Program-made: the position numbers and the translations under genes | The notes under the pieces: model-generated | Databases searched by the model: none | Told to the model about the DNA's origin: nothing | Seen by the model: the letters and a program-made list of their open reading frames with translations, nothing else | NCBI GenBank assembly: GCA_004562765.1 | Contig: SFRL01000024.1 | Coordinates: 1 to 53,636, forward strand | Length of the DNA: 53,636 nt | Direction of reading: 5' to 3' | Source of the DNA: a bacterium | GTDB lineage: Bacteria > Bacillota > Clostridia > Lachnospirales > Lachnospiraceae | In this document: in pieces, positions 1 to 7,037 of the stretch | Layout: each line of letters begins with the position of its first letter | Numbering within the stretch: position 1 is the stretch's first letter

Positions 1-180
1 CAAGAAGCAATTGATTATGAAAAAGGGAAAGTATGTGGAAAAACATACATGATTTTTCCGATGAAAGAAAGTTCAAATACCGAAATTCGTGCGATTAGAA
101 TAAACGCAGATATCAGGGAGATAAATAATAATTGTAAAAACAACTCTCAGAGTGTAGAATATACATATCTCACGGAATAG
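1..180 (+). CDS. 3' end of an unidentified gene
   Basis: An open frame runs from the first base to a TAG stop at 178-180 and gives the last 59 residues of a protein whose start lies outside the window. The visible part is polar, with an Asn-rich stretch near its C-terminus and no motif I recognise. Its stop lies directly before the ribosome site of the following nucleotidyltransferase gene, so the two are probably co-transcribed. The A+T-rich composition matches the next two genes and differs from the housekeeping genes further on, which fits an accessory segment. No function is proposed. Confidence 0.6.
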   Translation, partial: QEAIDYEKGKVCGKTYMIFPMKESSNTEIRAIRINADIREINNNCKNNSQSVEYTYLTE

Positions 181-192
181 GAAGTGAAGCAA

Positions 193-483
193 ATGGTAGA
201 TATTTCTACAATCCAATCGGCAGTGGCCCCCATTGCAAGGGATTATGGTATCAAAAGAATATACTTATTTGGTTCTTATGCAAAAGGCAAGGCAAATGAA
301 GATAGTGATATAGATCTGTTGGTTGAAAAGGGTAAACCTATGTCACTGATTCACCTTTCAGGAATGAAGCAGCGTGTAGAAGATGCTTTGCAGTTGTCGG
401 TCGACCTTGTAACAACAACAGGAATAGAGAAAGAATTTCATGATAGTATTGCGGGGACGGAGATTTTGCTATATGAAGAATAA
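193..483 (+). CDS. MNT-type minimal nucleotidyltransferase domain protein
   Basis: This is a 96-residue single-domain protein of the DNA polymerase beta-like nucleotidyltransferase fold. The signature GSx10DxD is complete: Gly27-Ser28 followed by Asp39 and Asp41. A third acidic residue lies in the later VDL segment near residue 72. Proteins of this size are known as MntA antitoxins that AMPylate a neighbouring HEPN toxin, or as orphan relatives. No HEPN gene (RxxxxH motif) is visible on either side in this window; the preceding gene is cut off. I start at ATG 193 because AGGAAG at 179-184 is 8 nt upstream; a GTG at 184 is in frame but lies on that site. Function beyond nucleotidyl transfer is not shown. 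Confidence 0.75.
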   Translation: MVDISTIQSAVAPIARDYGIKRIYLFGSYAKGKANEDSDIDLLVEKGKPMSLIHLSGMKQRVEDALQLSVDLVTTTGIEKEFHDSIAGTEILLYEE

Positions 484-551
484 AGGTCACTGTTCAGAAC
501 AGATCGGAGCGGAACCATGTAGATCGTGAGAATATGATTCAGGAGAAATGA

Positions 552-1514
552 ATGATGGTGAGTTTTTTTATTGTAGCTGCAATTATTGTTGGAATTATTA
601 TGATTATATGGGTGAATTATATTAATCCAAAACAGGCTGCGAAGAGCAAACACAAATTTGAGAATCAGCAGTCTACAATCAATTCAAATTTTCATAAGGC
701 TACAACTGCAAATCAAGAAGAGGGAATCCTGCCAGAAGAAGATACACTATTTGATAAGATATCCTATCAGGAAAAATATGGAACTGAGAACATGGAGAAC
801 GAAAGAATGAATGTCGAACAGAAGATAATGTTTTTGCGCGAAAAAGTGATCCAAATGAATCATATTACAAGTGAATTAGAAAGTGTATTTCCCGAGAAAA
901 GTTTTAAAATGGATGGAATTATTGTAGGTAATATTGTGGAAATCATGGTGGCTTATACTTATGGAATGAATCTGTACAAGCAGTCAGAGAAAACACATGA
1001 TGCTGAATTAAATGGTGTAAAAGTTCAAATAAAAGGAACACAAGGGAATGGTCGAATACATATTGCGGAAAAACCGGAACATTTACTTGTAGAATTTTTG
1101 AACACAGAAACTGGAGAAATTGAGGAAATATATAATGGACCAGGTGAATTTATGTGGAAATATGTCACACCGATCTCAAATCAACACAATACAATTACTG
1201 TGTCCAAATTGTTAGAACTGAATCAGTTAGTTGACATTTCGTTAAAATTGCGACCGGTTTTGCCGCTAAAAACGTATCAGTCAGAAATTGCAGAGGTGAA
1301 AAAGAGCATTAGGCAACAAGACAAATCTCATGCAGGAAAAACAACTGTAACGGGTTATACAAATGTAAATAATCAGACAAACAGAGGGTGTTTACATAAA
1401 CCAGGGACACATGCGAACCAGACTGCCTATTTAATGCACTGTAATTTATGTGGGTACGATTATGAGGCAAATGGTTGCGATATAAAGATTAGAAAGTGTC
1501 CGAATTGCCAGTGA
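552..1514 (+). CDS. Membrane-anchored PD-(D/E)XK-like (DUF6998-type) protein with C-terminal zinc ribbon
   Basis: The 320-residue product has one hydrophobic segment at about residues 3-23, a polar linker, a globular middle domain (about 110-250) and a C-terminal Cys/His cluster. The middle domain shows the order expected of a restriction-endonuclease-like fold: a helix with a Glu (VGNIVEIMVAY), then Asp150, then Gln159-Ile-Lys161, i.e. a D-X8-QXK active site. It resembles what I recall of the DUF6998 family, including the later YNGPGEF segment. The tail has a CxxC pair (CNLC), a final CPNC and an upstream Cys-Leu-His, which suggests a zinc ribbon. AGGAG at 541-545 supports the ATG at 552 or 555. 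Nuclease activity is inferred from motif only, and no methylase or partner enzyme is adjacent. Confidence 0.6.
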   Translation: MMVSFFIVAAIIVGIIMIIWVNYINPKQAAKSKHKFENQQSTINSNFHKATTANQEEGILPEEDTLFDKISYQEKYGTENMENERMNVEQKIMFLREKVIQMNHITSELESVFPEKSFKMDGIIVGNIVEIMVAYTYGMNLYKQSEKTHDAELNGVKVQIKGTQGNGRIHIAEKPEHLLVEFLNTETGEIEEIYNGPGEFMWKYVTPISNQHNTITVSKLLELNQLVDISLKLRPVLPLKTYQSEIAEVKKSIRQQDKSHAGKTTVTGYTNVNNQTNRGCLHKPGTHANQTAYLMHCNLCGYDYEANGCDIKIRKCPNCQ

Positions 1515-1634
1515 AATCAAGATATGCAGCGAAATATGTCATTGGCTTCAGGGACGTTTCTGCTGCCACGCCCATCGCCCGTTGCCATAAGGGGCGCCCT
1601 TTGTCATGGTTAAAGGATACGAAGAATTTATAGA

Positions 1635-1675
1635 GGCTTGTGATACTGTAAATATGCGGTTTCGCAAGTCTTTTT
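1635..1675 (+). terminator. Possible Rho-independent terminator
   Basis: A 9-bp stem (1635-1643 with 1662-1670, two G-U pairs) with an 18-nt loop is followed by TTTTT at 1671-1675. It lies 120 nt downstream of the zinc-ribbon gene. The remaining DNA in 1515-1691 shows no gene. The loop is long and the stem has wobbles, so this is tentative. Confidence 0.35.
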
Positions 1676-1691
1676 ATCTAGGAGTTATATA

Positions 1692-2957
1692 TTACGAGAA
1701 AAGTTTTTGCCCCACAATTACAGAGACTGCGGGATCAAAATAATCTGCCATGTTACTACTCAATCCGCTTGCCTTCCAAGTCTGGTCGAAGGTGATATCC
1801 TCCGTGTTGCTTAAAACAATGAAAGTTATGTTTTTGGCAGCTTGATTCATTCTGCCAGTAATTTCTAATCTGTACTTGTAGGTATATCCTTCAGAAACCC
1901 ATTCTCCATCAAGGTTCTCATAGTGAAGCCTGGTTATTACAAATTCTTCATTGTCGTATTTTTCATCGATTTGCCCGATAGGAGTAGGTTCATAAATTGC
2001 TGCACCAAAGTGATCGCCTATTGTAATGGGGTTCGTGAGGAAGCATACAGCAACACTAACGCAAGCGATGGCTGCTAAAATTACAATCCAAAAAGCGGGC
2101 TTCTTATAATTCATCACAGACTTCACACGCTCTTTTACACCTGCCTCACCAAAGGCAAGAGGACAAGCGGCGATCGTGCGGCGGTTTACGCTACAGGCAA
2201 CAAGTGCCTGGGTATAATCAGCTCTCTGTTTATTGCCAAGTTCCCTGATAACCTTTTCGTCACAGGCAAGCTCAATATCCCGGCATAGCAGTACATAGGA
2301 CAGCCACATGAAAGGATTGAACCAATGGATCGTCAACATGAGAAAACCAAGGGGCTTCCACCAATGATCTTTACGACGGATGTGCGCCTGTTCGTGGGCA
2401 ACAACGTGCTCCAGATCCTGACCGTTCATGTTGAACGGGAGATAGATTCTCGGCTTGATAAGCCCTAAGACAAACGGAGAGCTTACATTCTCACTCTGGA
2501 AAATGTTGTCCTTGTAGCGAACAGCAGTATCAATTTCTCGATGCAGACGCCAATAGCTGATAACGGTATAGGCGACTAAAAGCAGAATACCAATCGTCCA
2601 AACAATGGAAAGAATGGTCATAATATTATTACCAGAGTTTGCAGGAACAGTAACACCTTCAAAATACCGGTCTCCAAGATAGTCATTTATCCGGTTATCA
2701 ACGGGAGTAATGCCGGTTTGAACATCGAAGCTCGGACCGGAGATTACTTTTTCAGGAAATGTTTCTGCACTTGGAATAAGGCTCAGTGCGCTCTCAAAAG
2801 AAAACGGGCAGATCAGTCTGACAGCCACGATACCCCAAAGTAGAACATTGATCCACTTGGGAGCTTTCTTCAAAACAAGTCTGAGTATCAGCACAGCCAT
2901 GACAAGCCAGCTTGACGATATACTCATGTTGATGATTTTCAAAAAGAGTTCGTTCAT
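1692..2957 (-). CDS. M56 family (BlaR1/MecR1-type) membrane metallopeptidase
   Basis: The 421-residue protein has N-terminal membrane segments (about 10-30 and 37-55), another near 115-135, a zinc peptidase motif HEQAH at residues 188-192, and a further membrane helix near residues 290-310. This is the M56 layout of BlaR1/MecR1 antirepressor proteases, which cleave or inactivate a partner BlaI/MecI repressor after a signal. Here the repressor gene is immediately upstream with a 4-nt overlap. Unlike true BlaR1, the roughly 110-residue extracellular tail lacks a penicillin-binding sensor domain and its SxxK motif, so the inducer is unlikely to be a beta-lactam and remains unknown. The pairing and peptidase motif are clear. 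Confidence 0.85.
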   Translation of the reverse strand: MNELFLKIINMSISSSWLVMAVLILRLVLKKAPKWINVLLWGIVAVRLICPFSFESALSLIPSAETFPEKVISGPSFDVQTGITPVDNRINDYLGDRYFEGVTVPANSGNNIMTILSIVWTIGILLLVAYTVISYWRLHREIDTAVRYKDNIFQSENVSSPFVLGLIKPRIYLPFNMNGQDLEHVVAHEQAHIRRKDHWWKPLGFLMLTIHWFNPFMWLSYVLLCRDIELACDEKVIRELGNKQRADYTQALVACSVNRRTIAACPLAFGEAGVKERVKSVMNYKKPAFWIVILAAIACVSVAVCFLTNPITIGDHFGAAIYEPTPIGQIDEKYDNEEFVITRLHYENLDGEWVSEGYTYKYRLEITGRMNQAAKNITFIVLSNTEDITFDQTWKASGLSSNMADYFDPAVSVIVGQKLFS

Positions 2958-3325
2958 TGCGAATCTCCTTTCCGGATGCGGTCGATCATGCGCTGCACCT
3001 CATCGAGATCATCTTCGGACATGGCCTGATGCTTTGTAAAAGCAGCGATAAAGGCAGGCAGAGAACCCTCGAATTTTTTCTCAACCAGCTCGTCGATCTC
3101 ACATGCCTGGGCTTCATCTTTGGAAACGAGAGAAGTAACCGTGCCATTGTCGTTTTTCAGCACACCACGCTCACCAAGGCGCTTGATAACAGTATAAGTC
3201 GTAGTCCTTTTCCATCCGAGTTGATCCTGACACAGCTTTACAAGCCGGGCAGCAGTAACCGGCTCATGCTCCCACATGATCAAACAAAAACGGTATTCAC
3301 TTTCGTGGATTTTCGGAATTTCCAT
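2954..3325 (-). CDS. BlaI/MecI/CopY family transcriptional repressor
   Basis: This 123-residue winged-helix protein has the usual family length and the characteristic central segment (TTTYTVIKRLGERGVL) of the DNA-recognition region, followed by an acidic dimerisation half. Proteins of this family bind dyad operators as dimers and are relieved by proteolysis through an M56 membrane peptidase. That partner is encoded by the next gene, whose ATG overlaps this stop by 4 nt. AAGGAGGTTA lies 5 nt before the ATG. Two matching 16-bp dyads overlap the promoter region, which indicates autoregulation of the pair. Whether other genes are controlled cannot be seen here. Confidence 0.9.
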   Translation of the reverse strand: MEIPKIHESEYRFCLIMWEHEPVTAARLVKLCQDQLGWKRTTTYTVIKRLGERGVLKNDNGTVTSLVSKDEAQACEIDELVEKKFEGSLPAFIAAFTKHQAMSEDDLDEVQRMIDRIRKGDSQ

Positions 3326-3340
3326 TTTCGTAACCTCCTT

Positions 3341-3381
3341 GTCTACACGGTTAGACTTGGCTGCAGTCTACACCATTAGAC
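3341..3381. promoter_or_regulatory. Paired BlaI-type operators
   Basis: Two 16-bp dyads of the form GTCTA-N6-TAGAC lie at 3341-3356 and 3366-3381, 25 bp apart centre to centre. The upstream copy covers the -10 hexamer and spacer of the minus-strand promoter, and the other lies between the start site and the ribosome site. This placement fits autorepression by the adjacent BlaI-like protein. Confidence 0.8.
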
Positions 3382-3393
3382 AAAGAAAGTCAA
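3365..3393 (-). promoter_or_regulatory. Promoter of the BlaI/M56 operon
   Basis: On the minus strand TTGACT (3388-3393) is separated by 17 nt from TAGACT (3365-3370), about 40 nt before the repressor ATG. The -10 box lies partly inside one of the two dyad operators. Confidence 0.65.
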
Positions 3394-3427
3394 TGCATCA
3401 GGGGAAAATCAATGAGGATTATTTTCC

Positions 3428-3456
3428 TTGTGGAATACGGCTGAGTATAGTATAAT
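3428..3456 (+). promoter_or_regulatory. Promoter of the toxin-antitoxin pair
   Basis: TTGTGG at 3428-3433, a 17-nt spacer and a perfect TATAAT at 3451-3456 precede the antitoxin ATG by 43 nt. The -10 is strong and the -35 is partial. Confidence 0.55.
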
Positions 3457-3499
3457 TAATACAAAATAAACTTATAATACTGCTATGGAGGCATATCGA

Positions 3500-3772
3500 A
3501 TGCAAACGACAATTATAAAACCATCTGCCGCGATCAGACAAAATTACAATGAAATATCAAATTTAGCAAAGGAAACCGGAGCGCCTATTTTTTTGACAAA
3601 AAACGGTGAGGGTGATCTTGTGGTAATGGACATTGAAACATATGATCAGAGAGAAAAACAGCTTGAATTAAGAGAAAAGCTTATCGAAATTGAAGAACGC
3701 AGACAGGCTGGAGTGCCGGATATAGCGGCACGGGATCTGTCGGCTGAGTTGAGAGCGAGGTATCTGAAGTGA
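3500..3772 (+). CDS. Phd/YefM family antitoxin
   Basis: The 90-residue protein has the Phd/YefM layout: an N-terminal DNA-binding half (IIKPSAAIRQNYNEISNLAKETGAP), the typical 'fLTKNGEGDLVVMDIETYD' strand region with a short internal break, and a charged helical tail of the type that wraps the toxin. I place the start at ATG 3500 because GGAGG (3487-3491) lies 8 nt upstream; the longer in-frame ATG at 3485 overlaps that site. The stop overlaps the toxin GTG by 3 nt, giving tight translational coupling. Antitoxins of this type bind and neutralise the toxin and repress their own promoter. Confidence 0.85.
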   Translation: MQTTIIKPSAAIRQNYNEISNLAKETGAPIFLTKNGEGDLVVMDIETYDQREKQLELREKLIEIEERRQAGVPDIAARDLSAELRARYLK

Positions 3773-4074
3773 AATACAGAGTAGATATTTCGCCTGATGC
3801 AAAGAGGGAATTTGTCAGCTATCTTGATGGAGCAGAAGAATTTGGTGTCCAAACTGTGACAGAGTTGCTCGACTCCTTTGATCGATGTATAGAGGCGTTG
3901 GAGAAAATGCCATATGCAGGATTTGAAAAATTGAAGTATATTCCGGCAAAATATAAAGTGATGCATATGTGGAAGCATTACTGGATGATATTTCAGATAT
4001 ATGAAGAAGAAAAAGCGGTTAAGATAGAATATATCATTGATGACAGACAGAATTACGGGACATTTGTTCACTGA
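3769..4074 (+). CDS. RelE/ParE family toxin
   Basis: The 101-residue product begins with KYRVDISPDAKREFVSYLDG, the usual opening strand and helix of RelE/ParE toxins, and ends in a beta-rich segment (YKVMHMWKHYWMIFQIYEEE) followed by VKIEYIIDDRQNY. It starts with GTG at 3769, overlapping the antitoxin stop. Family members either cleave ribosome-bound mRNA (RelE) or inhibit gyrase (ParE). The sequence alone does not decide, although the IDDRQNY ending resembles ParE-like and RelE-like clostridial members equally. The pair sits alone between the BlaI module and clpB. Confidence 0.8.
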   Translation: MKYRVDISPDAKREFVSYLDGAEEFGVQTVTELLDSFDRCIEALEKMPYAGFEKLKYIPAKYKVMHMWKHYWMIFQIYEEEKAVKIEYIIDDRQNYGTFVH

Positions 4075-4107
4075 CAGAACGTGATTCATAAATATTTCAC
4101 AAAATTA

Positions 4108-4134
4108 TTAGCACTCTCGCTTGACGAGTGCTAA
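4108..4134. promoter_or_regulatory. CIRCE operator (HrcA binding site)
   Basis: The element TTAGCACTC-N9-GAGTGCTAA matches the CIRCE consensus in all 18 arm positions. It is the known operator of the heat-shock repressor HrcA. It overlaps the -35 box of the clpB promoter. The hrcA gene itself is not in this window. Confidence 0.97.
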
Positions 4135-4149
4135 TTCGCGATGTATAAT
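4121..4149 (+). promoter_or_regulatory. clpB promoter overlapping CIRCE
   Basis: TTGACG (4121-4126), a 17-nt spacer and TATAAT (4144-4149) form a near-consensus vegetative promoter. The -35 hexamer starts in the CIRCE loop and ends at its right arm, so bound HrcA would directly exclude RNA polymerase. Confidence 0.9.
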
Positions 4150-4156
4150 GGCTGAC

Positions 4157-4277
4157 ATAAGGAGGAATCCTTATCGTTAGTCATTATTTAGTTTTGAAAA
4201 GAGGATGAATCTGATGCGACTTTTGCCCGACCGAGCCTGACGACGTGGAGGGCAATCGGAGCAGCAGATTTATCATC
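4157..4277 (+). promoter_or_regulatory. Structured 5' leader of clpB
   Basis: The roughly 155-nt leader can fold into two hairpins. The first, right at the expected 5' end, pairs ATAAGGA (4157-4163) with TCCTTAT (4168-4174) around GGAA. The second is long: GATG/CATC (4204-4207 with 4274-4277), AATCTG/CAGATT (4208-4213 with 4265-4270) and TTGCCC/GGGCAA (4223-4228 with 4250-4255), separated by a symmetric 9+9 nt internal loop. It ends 19 nt before the ribosome site. The pairing is visible; any thermosensing or stability role is inference. Confidence 0.5.
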
Positions 4278-4310
4278 TTTCATAAATAGATCATGAAAGG
4301 AGGAACTTTT

Positions 4311-6893
4311 ATGAACATTCAAAAATTCACACAAAAATCCATGGAAGCAGTCAACGACTGCGAGAAACTGGCTTATGAATACGGAAATCAGGAGATCGAG
4401 CAGGAGCACCTTCTGGTGGCGCTTTTGCAGCAACCGGATGGACTGATCCCGAAGCTGATCGAGAAGATGGAGATTCAGCTGACACATTTTAAGAACAATG
4501 CGGAAAGTAAGCTGGCGGCCCGCGTGAAGGTCAGCGGCGGACAGGTATTTATCGGAAAGGACTTGAATCAGGTGCTGATCCACGCAGAGGATGAGGCGAA
4601 GGCGTTGGGCGATGAGTATGTCTCTGTGGAGCATCTGTTTCTGGCACTGCTGAAATACCCGAACAAGGCAATGAAGGAGCTGTGGAAGGAGTACGGCATC
4701 ACGAGAGACCGTTTCCTGTCTGCACTCTCTACCGTCCGCGGCAATCAGCGTGTGACCTCGGATAATCCGGAGGCGACATACGACACATTGGAAAAATATG
4801 GATACGATATGGTGGAGCGTGCCCGCGAGCAGAAGCTGGATCCGGTCATCGGACGTGACGAGGAGATTCGTAATGTGGTGCGTATCCTGTCTCGAAAAAC
4901 AAAGAATAACCCGTGCCTGATCGGTGAGCCCGGTGTCGGCAAAACTGCCGTTGTAGAAGGTCTGGCACAGCGTATCGTCAAGGGCGATGTGCCGGAAGGA
5001 CTGAAGGATAAAAAGCTGTTTGCGCTGGATATGGGCGCGCTTGTGGCAGGTGCCAAATACCGTGGCGAGTTTGAGGAGCGTCTGAAAGCCGTTCTTGACG
5101 ACATCAAAAATTCCGACGGGCAGATCATTCTTTTTATCGATGAGCTGCACACGATCGTCGGAGCCGGAAAGACGGACGGCGCGATGGATGCCGGTCAGCT
5201 CTTAAAGCCGATGCTTGCCCGTGGTGAGCTGCACTGCATCGGAGCCACGACACTGGATGAGTACCGGGAGTATATCGAGAAGGATGCGGCGCTGGAGCGT
5301 CGTTTCCAGCCGGTTCTGGTGGATGAGCCGACGGTTGAGGATACGATCTCCATCCTGCGTGGTTTGAAGGAGCGCTATGAGGTATTTCACGGTGTGAAGA
5401 TTACCGACGGTGCGCTGGTTTCTGCAGCAGTTTTGTCCAACCGCTATATCAGCGACCGTTTCCTACCGGATAAGGCGATCGATCTCGTTGATGAGGCATG
5501 TGCGCTCATCAAGACGGAGCTGGATTCCATGCCGGCGGAGCTGGATGAGTTGAACCGCCGAATTATGCAGCTGCAGATTGAGGAGACAGCACTGAAGAAG
5601 GAGACCGATCATCTGTCCGAAGAGCGTCTTGCCAACCTGCAGAAGGAACTGGCAGAGCTGAAGGATACGTTTGCGGCGCAGAAGGCGCAGTGGGAAAACG
5701 AGAAGTCTTCCGTGGAGAAAGTACAGAAGCTGCGCGAGGAGATTGAGCAGGTGAAAAACGAGATCACGGCTGCCCAGCAGAACTACGATCTGGAAAAGGC
5801 AGCAGAACTGCAATACGGCCGCCTGCCGCAATTACAACAGCAGCTGGATATTGAGGAACAGCAGGTGAAAGACCGGGATCTGTCACTGGTACACGAGAAT
5901 GTCAGCGAGGAAGAGATCGCGAAGATCATTTCACGTTGGACCGGAATTCCGGTGGCAAAATTAAATGAGTCCGAGCGAAACAAGACCTTGCATTTGGACG
6001 AGGAACTTCACAAGCGCGTCATCGGTCAGGATGAGGGTGTCACCCGGGTGACCGAGGCGATCATCCGATCCAAGGCAGGCATCAAGGATCCGAGCAAGCC
6101 CATCGGTTCGTTCCTGTTTTTAGGACCGACCGGTGTCGGTAAAACGGAGCTTGCAAAAGCGCTGGCGGCGAGTCTGTTTGACGATGAGAGCAACATGGTC
6201 CGTCTGGACATGAGTGAATATATGGAGAAGCATTCCGTATCGCGTCTGATCGGAGCGCCTCCCGGATATGTAGGCTATGAGGAAGGCGGACAGCTTACCG
6301 AGGCAGTGCGCAGGAAACCGTATTCCGTAGTCTTATTTGATGAGGTGGAAAAGGCACATCCCGATGTGTTCAATGTACTGCTGCAGGTACTGGATGACGG
6401 ACGTATCACGGATTCACAGGGCCGTACCGTTGATTTCAAGAATACCATTCTCATCATGACATCAAACCTCGGCGCCCAGTATTTGTTGGACGGTATCGAT
6501 GCAGACGGCAATATTACGCCTGAGGCAGAGCAGGCGGTTATGGGCGAGCTGCGCGGGGCCTTCCGACCGGAGTTTTTGAACCGTCTGGACGAGACGATCC
6601 TGTTTAAACCGCTTACAAAGGCTGACACCAACGGTATTATCCGTCTGCTTCTCGCAGACTTGAACAGCCGTCTGGCTGACCGAGAGCTGGCAGTGGAACT
6701 GACACCCGAGGCAGAGGAACTTGTCATTGAGCAGGCTTATGATCCGGTCTACGGTGCGCGACCGCTCAAGCGTTATCTGCAAAAGACCGTGGAGACGTTA
6801 TCCGCGAAACTGATCCTTGCAGACGAGGTGTCTGTGGGAGATACCATCGAGATCTATGTCAAAGACCATGCGCTGGCTGCGCGTAAAAAATAA
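4311..6893 (+). CDS. clpB: ATP-dependent disaggregase ClpB
   Basis: The 860-residue protein is full length for ClpB, the Hsp100 hexamer that works with DnaK to dissolve heat-denatured aggregates in the cytoplasm. It shows the Clp N-terminal repeats (1-145), a first AAA+ module with Walker A GEPGVGKT at 205-212, a long coiled-coil middle domain (about 400-530, Glu/Lys/Gln-rich) that defines ClpB rather than ClpC or ClpA, and a second AAA+ module with GPTGVGKT at 605-612. AAGGAGG at 4297-4303 supports ATG 4311; an in-frame ATG at 4293 lies before this site and is rejected. CIRCE and the promoter upstream show HrcA heat-shock control. A strong terminator follows, so it is monocistronic. Confidence 0.97.
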   Translation: MNIQKFTQKSMEAVNDCEKLAYEYGNQEIEQEHLLVALLQQPDGLIPKLIEKMEIQLTHFKNNAESKLAARVKVSGGQVFIGKDLNQVLIHAEDEAKALGDEYVSVEHLFLALLKYPNKAMKELWKEYGITRDRFLSALSTVRGNQRVTSDNPEATYDTLEKYGYDMVERAREQKLDPVIGRDEEIRNVVRILSRKTKNNPCLIGEPGVGKTAVVEGLAQRIVKGDVPEGLKDKKLFALDMGALVAGAKYRGEFEERLKAVLDDIKNSDGQIILFIDELHTIVGAGKTDGAMDAGQLLKPMLARGELHCIGATTLDEYREYIEKDAALERRFQPVLVDEPTVEDTISILRGLKERYEVFHGVKITDGALVSAAVLSNRYISDRFLPDKAIDLVDEACALIKTELDSMPAELDELNRRIMQLQIEETALKKETDHLSEERLANLQKELAELKDTFAAQKAQWENEKSSVEKVQKLREEIEQVKNEITAAQQNYDLEKAAELQYGRLPQLQQQLDIEEQQVKDRDLSLVHENVSEEEIAKIISRWTGIPVAKLNESERNKTLHLDEELHKRVIGQDEGVTRVTEAIIRSKAGIKDPSKPIGSFLFLGPTGVGKTELAKALAASLFDDESNMVRLDMSEYMEKHSVSRLIGAPPGYVGYEEGGQLTEAVRRKPYSVVLFDEVEKAHPDVFNVLLQVLDDGRITDSQGRTVDFKNTILIMTSNLGAQYLLDGIDADGNITPEAEQAVMGELRGAFRPEFLNRLDETILFKPLTKADTNGIIRLLLADLNSRLADRELAVELTPEAEELVIEQAYDPVYGARPLKRYLQKTVETLSAKLILADEVSVGDTIEIYVKDHALAARKK

Positions 6894-6905
6894 ATAAAGG
6901 CTTTG

Positions 6906-6936
6906 ATCACCCGTCACAAAAGTGGCGGGTGATTTT
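6906..6936 (+). terminator. clpB terminator
   Basis: A 12-bp stem (6906-6917 with 6922-6933, one G-T wobble) closes an AAAA loop and runs into TTTT. It lies 12 nt after the clpB stop. Confidence 0.9.
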
Positions 6937-6966
6937 ATGTCATTTTCAAAAATAATAAGAAACCTA

Positions 6967-6996
6967 TTGAGCGACATGGAAAGAGTGGGATATAAT
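6967..6996 (+). promoter_or_regulatory. Promoter of the GH31 gene
   Basis: TTGAGC (6967-6972), an 18-nt spacer and TATAAT (6991-6996) lie 41 nt before the glucosidase ATG. No operator-like dyad is apparent. Confidence 0.7.
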
Positions 6997-7037
6997 ACAA
7001 AAAGAGAGGTAAAGTTGTGACAGGAGGATAAAAAGGC

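Noticed and set aside
1515..1634. Possible tRNA or small RNA gene
   Set aside because: Some local G+C-rich pairing exists, but no cloverleaf, no GTTC loop and no promoter could be found.
1692..2957. True BlaR1 beta-lactam sensor
   Set aside because: The C-terminal penicillin-binding domain with its SxxK motif is absent; only the M56 peptidase part is shared.
4188..5150. Long minus-strand open frame over the start of clpB
   Set aside because: It is antisense to a clear clpB coding sequence, runs through the CIRCE-side leader, has a low-complexity His/Leu/Gln-rich product and no plausible ribosome site.
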